From Calditrichota bacterium (lineage in GTDB: Bacteria; Calditrichota; Calditrichia; Calditrichales; J004), in NCBI GenBank assembly GCA_013112635.1, contig JABFGF010000001.1:310001-374000 (forward strand): DNA of 64,000 nt, given 5' to 3'. Of this stretch, positions 1-9,500 are shown piece by piece. Position 1 is the stretch's first letter; each line of letters starts with the position of its first letter. A program made the translations under genes and the position numbers. The notes below the pieces were generated by a model. It was not told where the DNA came from. It saw only the letters and a list, made by a program, of their open reading frames with translations, and searched no databases.

Positions 1-2
1 TT

Positions 3-128
3 TTTGACCAGTTTAACCATGAACTATCTCCAGGCGAAACCCGCGCCATTAAAGAGTTATTGCCGAATGCTCAAATAAAAATATTTCCATTTGGCTGGAT
101 GCCGACGGCATATGTAATTAAACCATAA
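3..128 (+). CDS. C-terminal end of a probable SAM-dependent methyltransferase (5' partial)
   Basis: The open frame runs in from the left edge and ends at a TAA at 126-128, giving 41 residues. The last residues have an aromatic/Pro-rich beta-hairpin look (PFGWMPTAYVIK), which resembles the final strands of class I methyltransferases that modify sugars or lipids. That assignment is inference from a short tail only; the catalytic part is outside the window. It lies on the same strand as the following acyl carrier protein cluster and may be the last gene of the preceding glycan operon. Confidence 0.4.
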   Translation, partial: FDQFNHELSPGETRAIKELLPNAQIKIFPFGWMPTAYVIKP

Positions 129-349
129 AATACAGGATCGTTTTAACGGAAATATCTTCCCCTTTTAAGCAATTCATTCCTCTATGATTTCAAATTAGAA
201 ATCAAAAAACCCCCATTTTATGCACCTTGGCAAAGATTAATCCGGTGGCATAGTATTTGAAATATGTCTTGCATTAACTATACATAAAATATCTTTCGGT
301 ATCGTGAAAGCTGATATCGAAAATAAAAAGTAACATTGGAGCACTTAAA

Positions 350-583
350 ATGAGTGACAAGTTAAACACTTTAATGTCTGATCTGTTACGGCTGGAAAGC
401 AGCCAGGTGACTGATGACTTAAAGATGCGTGACAGTGATGTGTGGGACTCTTTAAAACACATGGAATTGATTGTGTCCATTGAGGATGCTTTTTGTATCG
501 AACTTGAGTCAGAAGAAATTGTGCAAATGGATAGTGTTAAAGCCATAAAAAAAATACTGGCTCAAAAAGGGGTGCAAAATTAA
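350..583 (+). CDS. acyl carrier protein
   Basis: A 77-residue acidic helical protein of the acyl/peptidyl carrier family. The 4'-phosphopantetheine attachment serine is Ser34 in the D-S-L motif (WDSLKHMEL), and the acidic helix after it is the usual docking surface. It would hold an acyl or aminoacyl group as a thioester in the cytoplasm. The stop overlaps the start of the next gene by one base (TAATG), so it is translationally coupled to the SDR and then to an adenylation enzyme that could load it. It is more likely a dedicated pathway carrier than the housekeeping AcpP, because no fab genes are nearby. A weak GGAG lies 11-14 bp upstream of the ATG. Confidence 0.88.
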   Translation: MSDKLNTLMSDLLRLESSQVTDDLKMRDSDVWDSLKHMELIVSIEDAFCIELESEEIVQMDSVKAIKKILAQKGVQN

Positions 584-1332
584 TGGAGCTTACGGGCAAA
601 CAGGCGCTTATATCCGGTGGAGTGAAAGGTATAGGCAAAGAAGTGGTGTTATTGCTTTTAGAAGCTGGCGTAAGTGTTGGCGTTTTGGATAATGATTCTT
701 CAGGATTAGAAAAACTTAAAGCAGAACTTCCCGATATTTCAACTTATGATTGCGATATTTCTGACTATTCAAATGTCGAAAAATCTGTGGATACATTTTT
801 TAAAAGCGCCGGTAAAATTGATATCCTAATCAACAATGCAGGTATTTTGTTTAATCGACCATTGGTTCAGTTTAATGCATTAGGAATCGAAAAACATGAT
901 CCTGCTGAGTGGCAAAAAGTAATTGATGTAAACTTGAATGGTCCATTTTATCTGGCTTCTTGTGTGGCGGCAAAAATGCTGGAAAAACGCACAAGAGGTG
1001 TAATCGTTAACATCAGTTCTATAAGTGCAGCAGGCAATAAAGGGCAGTCTGCGTACTCAGCAGCGAAAGCAGGGTTAAATGCGTTAACTGCGACCTGGGC
1101 AAAAGAATTGGGTGTTATGCGAATACGCGTTGTCGGTGTCGCTCCGGGTTATTCAGACACAGATTCAACTCATTCAATTTTAAATGAAGAAATTCTAAAA
1201 GAACTAAAAACAGAAATTCCTTTACGCCGGCTTGGCAAACCACAGGAAATAGCCAAGGGCATATTATCTGTAATTGAAAATGATTTTTTTAATGGGAAAG
1301 TCCTTCAGCTTGATGGTGGAATGGTTGTTTAG
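583..1332 (+). CDS. short-chain dehydrogenase/reductase (FabG-like)
   Basis: A 249-residue classical SDR. The N-terminal GGVKGIG motif is the Rossmann cofactor loop, NNAG follows at about residue 86, and the catalytic set is Ser145, Tyr158 and Lys162 (YSAAK). Such enzymes reduce or oxidise a keto/hydroxyl group with NAD(P)H. Sitting between an ACP and an adenylation enzyme, it probably acts on a carrier-bound acyl group or on the sugar being decorated; the substrate cannot be read from sequence. It starts on the last base of the ACP stop codon and ends 11 bp before the ligase. Confidence 0.88.
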   Translation: MELTGKQALISGGVKGIGKEVVLLLLEAGVSVGVLDNDSSGLEKLKAELPDISTYDCDISDYSNVEKSVDTFFKSAGKIDILINNAGILFNRPLVQFNALGIEKHDPAEWQKVIDVNLNGPFYLASCVAAKMLEKRTRGVIVNISSISAAGNKGQSAYSAAKAGLNALTATWAKELGVMRIRVVGVAPGYSDTDSTHSILNEEILKELKTEIPLRRLGKPQEIAKGILSVIENDFFNGKVLQLDGGMVV

Positions 1333-1343
1333 CAGGATTAAGA

Positions 1344-2897
1344 ATGTATATCTATAATTTAAACCAGCGCTTTAAACAAATAGTCGAGAAGTTCCCTGAC
1401 AGGGTCGCTCTCTCTTTTCCTGAAGGTGATAAGGTTAAGTATGGAGAACTTAATCTATTATCAGACAGAATTATGGTGTTTTTACAAGCGATGGCAATTA
1501 CAAAAGGTTCTGTCGTTGCGATTTATGGTGAAAAAAATGTTTTCACTTTCGCAGCTATTTTAGCCTGTTTGAAATCAGGAATCACCTACACTGTTTTTGA
1601 TCCTCAAAGTCCAATGGACCGGTTGCAACGAATTTTCTCAACCTGCAAACCATCAGCAGTGTTTTGTTCTAAGGAGACGTTGGAAGTATTTAAAAAACAT
1701 TTTGGAGATGAAACACACGTATTTGAAAACAACTTTAATCAAATACATGAGGATATTTCATCCATAAAAAAGGCAGATTTTCCAGCTTCTACTCCGGCGT
1801 ATATAATGTATACATCAGGTTCTACCGGTTTACCGAAAGGTGCATTAATAACCCACGGTAATATTCTCAATTTTATTAATTGGGGAAGGGATGAGTATGG
1901 AATCACAGAAGATGATATTTTGACAAACGTAAACCCACTCTATTTTGATAATTCTGTTTTTGACCTGTACAGTGCCATTTTTAATGGAGCAACTCTTGTT
2001 CCTTTTTCACAGGATCAGGTTCAAACGGGGCCACGGTTTTTAGAATTAATTGATGAAACTGGCTGTACGCAATGGTTCTCTGTGCCAACCATGTTAATTT
2101 TTCTTCAGACTATGCGGGCCTTTAAACAAGATAGTTTTAAATCTATCAAGCGCATAATTTTTGGCGGTGAAGGCTATCCAAAGGCACGCTTAAAAGCATT
2201 GTATACTCTTTTTGGACACAGGATTGATTTTTACAATGTCTATGGTCCAACGGAATGTACGTGCATTTGCTCTAATTATAAACTCAGTTCTCAAGACTTT
2301 GAAAACCTGGAAGGGTTTCCCCCAATAGGAGCGATAATCGGCAACTTTTCCTGGCAAATTGTTGATGAAGATTTGTCTCCGGTTGAAAATGATTCTCAAG
2401 GAGAATTATGCCTCTTAGGGCCAAATGTTGGTGCTGGTTATTACAAAGATCCTGAGAATACATCTAAAAATTTTATTACCAATCCCCAGAATGAAGCATT
2501 TTCTGAACCTATGTATCTAACAGGCGACATTGTCCATTATAATAGTTCTGATGGCAAAATTTATATTCATGGCCGCAAAGACAATCAAATAAAACATATG
2601 GGTTACCGCATAGAGCTTGAAGAGATAGAAACAGCCATTTGCAGGCTGGATTATATTGATCAGGCTTCAGTTGTCCATGGCTTTAAAATGGGGATTAGCA
2701 GGTTGGTTGGAGTGGTTTGCACAAATAAGGAAATAAATGAAACCCGTATGAGAAATGATTTAAAATCATTCTTGCCGGATTATATGATCCCGAATGAGTT
2801 CCATTCTGTTTCAGCTTTGCCAACCAATGCAAATGGGAAAATTGACCGCCAAAAAATTTCTGAATTGTACATAAAAGGATACAGGAATGTCTCATGA
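1344..2897 (+). CDS. AMP-forming acyl/amino-acid ligase (adenylation enzyme)
   Basis: A 517-residue member of the ANL superfamily, closest in feel to DltA and NRPS adenylation domains. Seen in the sequence are the phosphate-binding loop around residues 156-165 (YTSGSTGLPK), the YGPTE motif near residue 305, a TGD motif near residue 392 and the C-terminal catalytic lysine Lys499 (NGKID). It activates a carboxylate with ATP and transfers it to a phosphopantetheine thiol, most simply that of the ACP two genes upstream. The next gene overlaps by 4 bp (ATGA). I infer a carrier-bound acyl or aminoacyl donor for sugar decoration; substrate unknown. Confidence 0.85.
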   Translation: MYIYNLNQRFKQIVEKFPDRVALSFPEGDKVKYGELNLLSDRIMVFLQAMAITKGSVVAIYGEKNVFTFAAILACLKSGITYTVFDPQSPMDRLQRIFSTCKPSAVFCSKETLEVFKKHFGDETHVFENNFNQIHEDISSIKKADFPASTPAYIMYTSGSTGLPKGALITHGNILNFINWGRDEYGITEDDILTNVNPLYFDNSVFDLYSAIFNGATLVPFSQDQVQTGPRFLELIDETGCTQWFSVPTMLIFLQTMRAFKQDSFKSIKRIIFGGEGYPKARLKALYTLFGHRIDFYNVYGPTECTCICSNYKLSSQDFENLEGFPPIGAIIGNFSWQIVDEDLSPVENDSQGELCLLGPNVGAGYYKDPENTSKNFITNPQNEAFSEPMYLTGDIVHYNSSDGKIYIHGRKDNQIKHMGYRIELEEIETAICRLDYIDQASVVHGFKMGISRLVGVVCTNKEINETRMRNDLKSFLPDYMIPNEFHSVSALPTNANGKIDRQKISELYIKGYRNVS

Positions 2898-3565
2898 GTA
2901 AAGTAGTAATATTTGGACAGGGTATGATTGCAGACGAGGCCTATTTTTATTTAACCAATGATAGCGAACATGAAATTGTAGCTTTTACTGTGGATGCAAA
3001 GTATAAAACTAAAGATGAGCAGTATGGCTTGCCAGTTGTTCCGTTTGAAGAAATAAAAGACAAGTTTCCACCAAATGAATATAAAATGTTTGTTGCTGTG
3101 GGTTATCAAAAATTGAATCAGTTACGCGCAGAAAAATACAATCAGGCAAAAGAAAATGGTTATCAGCTGATAAGTTATGTCAGTTCCAGAGCCGCCAATA
3201 TGGGCAATGTGCCAATCGGTGATAATTGTTTTATCCTGGAAAATTGTTCCATTCAACCATGCAGCAAAATTGGAAACAATGTGACCATTTGGAGCAACAA
3301 CATTCTTGGCCACCATTCCGAAATAAAAGACCATTGCTATATTGCCGGGCATGTCTCAATTGCCGGGCATAGTGAAATTGGGGCATTCACATTTATCGGC
3401 GTAAATGCTATGGTTGGCCATGAAGTTAATATTGGTGAGAGCTGTTTAATTGGTGGCGGGGCCAGAGTGACAAAAAGCGCTGAGGCCGGAAGTGTTTTTA
3501 TTATGCCTGATACAGAGAAGTTTCGTCTGGACAGCAAAACGTTTATAAAAATGACAAGATTATAA
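2894..3565 (+). CDS. NeuD/PglD-like sugar O/N-acyltransferase
   Basis: A 223-residue protein with an N-terminal Rossmann-like half (FGQGMIADEA) and a C-terminal left-handed beta-helix built from hexapeptide repeats, with the usual catalytic-type histidine region (GHHSEI, residues ~135-140). This is the architecture of PglD and NeuD, which acylate UDP-sugars or sialic acids. The gene overlaps the ligase by ATGA. Acetyl-CoA is the usual donor in the family; in this cluster an ACP-bound acyl donor is also conceivable. It ends 33 bp before the giant glycosyltransferase gene. Confidence 0.82.
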   Translation: MSKVVIFGQGMIADEAYFYLTNDSEHEIVAFTVDAKYKTKDEQYGLPVVPFEEIKDKFPPNEYKMFVAVGYQKLNQLRAEKYNQAKENGYQLISYVSSRAANMGNVPIGDNCFILENCSIQPCSKIGNNVTIWSNNILGHHSEIKDHCYIAGHVSIAGHSEIGAFTFIGVNAMVGHEVNIGESCLIGGGARVTKSAEAGSVFIMPDTEKFRLDSKTFIKMTRL

Positions 3566-3598
3566 TCATAACTAAAGTGAAATAATTTTTGGTACTCT

Positions 3599-6500
3599 AT
3601 GAAAATATCACCACAGATAAGTGTAATAATCGTTTCTTATAATTTTGAAAAATACCTGGATCAGTGTATTGAAAGCATTATTGCTCAGACCTTGCGACCA
3701 AAGGAAATTCTTATTTGTGATGATGCGTCCACCGATGAATCCTGGCAAAAAATAGAAAGCTACCGTTTGAAATATCCGGAATTGATAAAAACTGTCCGGT
3801 CTCAAACAAATGTGGGTCCATATGAAAATTTTATGTCGGCCTACAAAATGGTAACGGGTGATTGGGTCAGCGCGATGGATGGAGATGATTTTTGGCTTTC
3901 CGAAAAACTGGAAAAAGAATGGCAAGCTTTAGTCAAAAATCCGAAGGCAAAATCTGCATATTCCGGTGTTGTTTTAGTTGATGAAAATGGAAATGAGAAA
4001 GACCGCTGGCTCAAACCCGGAAGTGTTGCCAAAGAAGGCGATGTTTTTGTGGATGTTTTCTCCAAGAAATTTTTTGAAGACAGGAGATCGGTTTTTAGAA
4101 ATGAACTGACTGATCGCGCGGTTTATGAAGAATTTGGCCATGACCCTAATATTGCTGTTCACCGTGACTGGGATCTTAAAGTCAGGTTGACTGCAAAATA
4201 TGAGGTAGTTTTTTCAGGTCAGGATTTGGTGATGTACCGCGAACATGAAGGCGGGATACACAAAAAACAGAGTCAAAATATGTATGATTCTGCGAAAGAT
4301 GTGATTTTAAAAAATTTAAATCTTCTCCAAAACCGTTCCACAGATGAAGCCAATTTTGTGCTTGGAAATATAAATCAGTTTTTACAAATACTGGCTCAAA
4401 ATACAGGAAGAAAACCAGATAAATTTACATTAAATAATCTTCCCAAAAATGCAATTTTGGTAAACAGTTTGCCCAAAGCGGGTACAAATCTTGTTACAAA
4501 AATTTTGAGACTCATTCCTCAACTGAAAGAAACAGCTATTCATTTTGGAAACTCAACCACCTCAGATTTAAACGCGATTGAAATAGGAGAAACCATTCCT
4601 GTAGGTATCGACATGCCGAAGGATGTTTCTGCATCAATAATTAATAAAAACCTGGCTTCATTAAAACCGCTGGATTTTTGTTCCGGGCACTTACCCCATT
4701 CAAAAGAACTCATCAAATTAGTTCAGCAAAATTCTATCAAAATGATTGTGGTAATGCGCGATCCACGTGATGTGGTTGTTTCCCATGCACGTTATGTTGC
4801 CGATACGGAAGGCCATCCATTTTATGATCATTATGATAAACTTTCATACGATGAACGTTTGTCCGCTTCGATCAATGGGGCCAAGGCAGGCAAAATTAAA
4901 ATGCTAAATATTGCTGATCGTGTAAAAAGTATTTTGCCCTGGATGGACCAACCAAATGTGCATGTTATACATTTTGAAAAACTTGTTGGGGAAAAGGGTG
5001 GCGGAAGTAAAAAAGTACAAACTGCTGAATTAAAAAGATTGATTACATTTTTAGAAATTGAATTGACTGATGCTCAAATCGATGCTCTGGCGGACAAGGT
5101 TTTTGGTGGAACCGGAACATTTAGAAAAGGGCAAATTGGGGAATGGCGAAAAGAACTATCTGAAAAACATATTAATAAGATGAACACATTAATGAACGGT
5201 CTTTGGGAAAAAAGCGGCTACAAAATCGAATCGCTGGAAAGACGTTCTAAAAAACGGACAAAAGCTATGATCTACCAAAACCAAAACTCAAAAGGTGAAA
5301 ACTTAATATTTCTCATTTCTCAACCAAGGGCAGGATCGACGCTTTTACAAAGGGTGCTGGGGGCGAATTCAAAAGTTCACACAGTATCCGAACCATGGAT
5401 AATGCTGCACCCTTTGTATGCTTTAAAAAAACAGGGAGTTGATTCTGAATTTAGCTCCGTTGATGCGCAAATCGGCTTAAAAGATTTTATGGCAAACTTG
5501 CCAAATGGCGAAGATGATTATTATGAGGCCCTGCGTTTAATGGGCAATCATTTGTACGGGCAGGCTTTGCAAAACAGCGATAAACAAGTTTTTCTCGATA
5601 AAACCCCTCGTTATTATTTTATAATTAAGGAATTGGAAAGGCTTTATCCGCAGGCAAAATTTGTGTTTCTGATTCGCAATCCTTTGAGCGTACTTTCATC
5701 AATTTTAAAAACCTGGGTTAAGGAAAACTGGCCACGGTTGGGATTGCACAAATCCGATTTATTGCAAGCTCCCCAATTGCTTTTGGATGGTATAGAGCAT
5801 TTAAAAGACAAAGCTTCTGTTGTTCAATACGAAGAGTTTGTTGATAACCCGCAGGAAGTCGCTGCAGATTTATGTAAACAATTGAATATTCCTTTTGAAA
5901 ACTCAATGTTAGAGTATGGCAAGCATAAACGTCCTGATGGTTCTATGGGTGATTCTACTGGCATTGATCAATATCAACGGCCGGTTACTGATAGTCTGCA
6001 TAAATGGATTGAAGACCTGAATACAGCGCAATCTAAAATGCTTGCAGAAATCTACGTAACTTTGTTGGGCAAAGATTTATTTACACAAATGGGCTATGCT
6101 TATGATGAGATTTTCAAATATCTGCAAGATATTCCATTAAATGAAAACAGTTTATCAAACGATAGAATTAGTGAAGTTATTGCCCCTTTAAATTTAACAA
6201 ACCAACAAATTGCTTTTGTTGAGCCGGTTATCAAAAAATATCTTCAATACGATGGTCAAACAAAATCAATACCGGTGAATACAACACCTGTTTCTGAAAA
6301 TTTACAGACCGGTTTGGACAGTAATTCAAAAGAAAATGAAATCCTGGTCAGTGCGATTGTTTCCACATATAATTCTAAAAAATTTATCCGGGGCTGCCTG
6401 GAAAGCCTGGTGGATCAAACATTGTATAAACAGGGCAGGCTGGAAATAATTGTAATTGACAGTAATAGCCCGCAAAACGAAAAAGCCATTGTTGAAGAAT

Positions 6501-9500
6501 TTGTGCAGCAAAATGCCAATATTCGTTTTATAAGGACTGAGCAACGTGAAACAGTTTATGAAGCCTGGAACCGTGGTATAAAAATGGCCAGCGGCAAGTA
6601 TGTAACAAATGCCAATACTGATGACCGGTTAAAAGCAGATGCTATTGAAAAGCTCGCAAACCTTTTGGAAAACAATCCTGACAAGGTTTTGGCTTATGGC
6701 AATTCGCTTGTTACAAAAAAAGAAAACGAGACATTTGAAAGCAACAGTTCTGATGGCACTGAAGATTTAATATGGCCCGATTTTGATAAACGGACAATGC
6801 ACTCGTGGTGCTACATCGGGCCGCACCCGGTTTGGAGAAAATCTCTGCACGATGAATTTGGTTTTTTTGATACAAAACTAACATCCGCCGCTGATTGGGA
6901 GTTTTGGCTTCGAACTGCTTTAAAGAATGATTTTATTCATCTGGACGAATTTATCGGGCTTTATTATTTAAGTGATGAAACAGTTTCGAGGCGTGGCGAT
7001 ACGCCAATTATAGAGGCAGGTGAAGTTCGCAAAAATTATAAAGAGAAGTATAAAAATATCGCCGGTGATTTTATTTTACCTCAAAACCCAACAATCACAT
7101 CTGAAGACAAAAATACAATTCTCTATGTAGTTCACAATTTTCCGCCTTTCTGGTATGGTGGTACGGAGAATTATGTTTTAGAACTTGTTCATGAGATGCG
7201 TTCAAAAGGGCAGGATGTCCATGTTTTATTTCCGCACACCGATTCTGATCAGATTGCACCGGAAATGAGGTACAAATCTTACCAGGGCGTTACTACAATC
7301 CAGATGTGGTATGATCCCGAAATGTATAACCAATATATGGACTCCGGCGGTGAACAGGTTCAGAAAATGTTGAGTGCTTTTTTAAAGGCCAATCATTACA
7401 GTTTTGTCCACATTCAACACGCACAAAATGTACCTTTTGCGATTGGTTCTATCCTGCAGAATTTAAAAATACCATATGCAGTAACATTGCATGACTTTAC
7501 ATTCATGTGCCATAGAAATCATCTTTTTCACTACCGGGATAACAAAATATGTGGCGGACCGGAAAAAGCAAAATGTACAGATTGTCTATTTCACTTATTT
7601 GAAAGAAGTGCTGAGGGCAATCAACACGAGATCGTTCAAAATGCGTTGGTGGACAGAAACAGTCGTGCGAAAGAATTGTTGGCGGCTGCAAAATATATAA
7701 CCGCGCCATCTACTTTTGTGAAAGAAGAATTCGAACAGAATGGCTTTATTGAAAAAAACAAAATTAAAGTAGCACCACTCGGGTTGAAGGAAATAGAAAA
7801 AGTTTCTAAAAAGACACCAAAAGACATGCTGGTATTTGGTTTCCTGGGCAATTTTACCGGCCTAAAAAACCCGGATATATTGTATGAAGCGTTTAAAAAA
7901 GTCACCGGTAAAACACGGTTAAAAATTTGGGGTAACGGGCTTCCAAAAGAGCTTCATGAATTAAATCAATATTGTGAAAATGAACAACGGGCAAAATATT
8001 TTGGTACCTATACTCCCAATGAACTTTCTACAATTTTGAGCCAGGTTGATGTGGTTGTCCTGCCTTCTCGTATAGAGAGTTATTCGTTGGTTGTGCGTGA
8101 AGCATTGATGGTGCAAACGCCAGTAATAGCAGCATCTGTAGGTGGAATTCTGGATGTTGTGGATGATGGAAAAAATGGTTGGTTGTTTGATCCTGCTGAT
8201 TTAGATCAGCTAACCCAAATAATGCAAAAATTGGTTGATAACCCTGTATTGGTAAAACAGGCAGCTAAAGTAGAAACGCAAATTACAACTCTTGCAAAAG
8301 ATGCAGATTATTGGCTTAATAATTATCCAAAAGATGTGAGGGTTGTCCCAACAAAAAATATTAAATCTGAGAAAAATAATCTTCTTGGAATAACCGTACT
8401 TAGCACAGAATTTGCAAACCGAGCCTGTCCTTATATCCGGGTTCACAAACCATTAAGCCTTCTTCAGCAGTCCGGTAAGGTTCAGTATAACTATGTTTCG
8501 CTTGATGATGCCAGCAATTTAGAAGCGAAACTGGCAGACACTGATATTTTAGTAATCCAGCGAAATGTGCCTGCACAAATACCATTTGAAAAACTACAGC
8601 CTATTTTATCTCGTTTCAATCTTAAAATGATTTATGAATTTGATGATGCTTTTTGGGCAATTCCTAAAGGGCATCTTGCTTACGATTATTATGACAAGAT
8701 GAAACCACAGTTGGAGAAATACCTTAAGCAGGCTGATTTGGTTTCTGTATCCACCAAATTTATTGAAAAACATGCACTGCAGCACAATAAGAATACAGTC
8801 ATCATACCAAATGTTTTGGATGAACAATTATGGGAAGCAAAAGAGCCAAAGGCGCATGATGGAGTTGTGAGAATTCTTTTTTCCGGGACTCCAACGCATC
8901 TGCAGGATTTAGGTCTCACACTAAAACCTTTGGAAAAAATTCTAAAAGAATATAAAGATAAGGTTGAATTGGTTCTTTGGGGCAACGAACTGGTTGAGCT
9001 GACTAAATATCCAAATGTAAAACGTGGACCAGAATTTACATCCGTCTATGAGGATTATGCACGCCATTTACAAAATCTTGAGATTGATTTTGCGTTAATT
9101 CCATTGGAGGAAACGCCCTTTAATAATGCCAAATCGCACATCAAATGGCTTGAGTACAGCCGTGTTGGGATTGCCGGAATTTATTCTAATGTTAATGCTT
9201 ATAAAGATGTTGTTAAAGATAAACAAAATGGTTTGCTGACAAATAACACCAATAAAGCATGGTATCGCTCGATAAAGTGGATGATTGAGCATCCTGATGA
9301 GCGCATTAATATGGCCTGGCAAGCAGCCAAAGAAGTACAGGATAACTATCTTCTTAAAACCAATCTTAACAAATGGTCAGAGGCCTATTATAACCTTGCT
9401 GATTACATTGCTCCGGAAATAGGTTCTGCAAATTTAACTGAAGTTTCAATAATAATTCCGGTCTACAATAAAGTGGAATATACACAAAAATGTATAGAGT

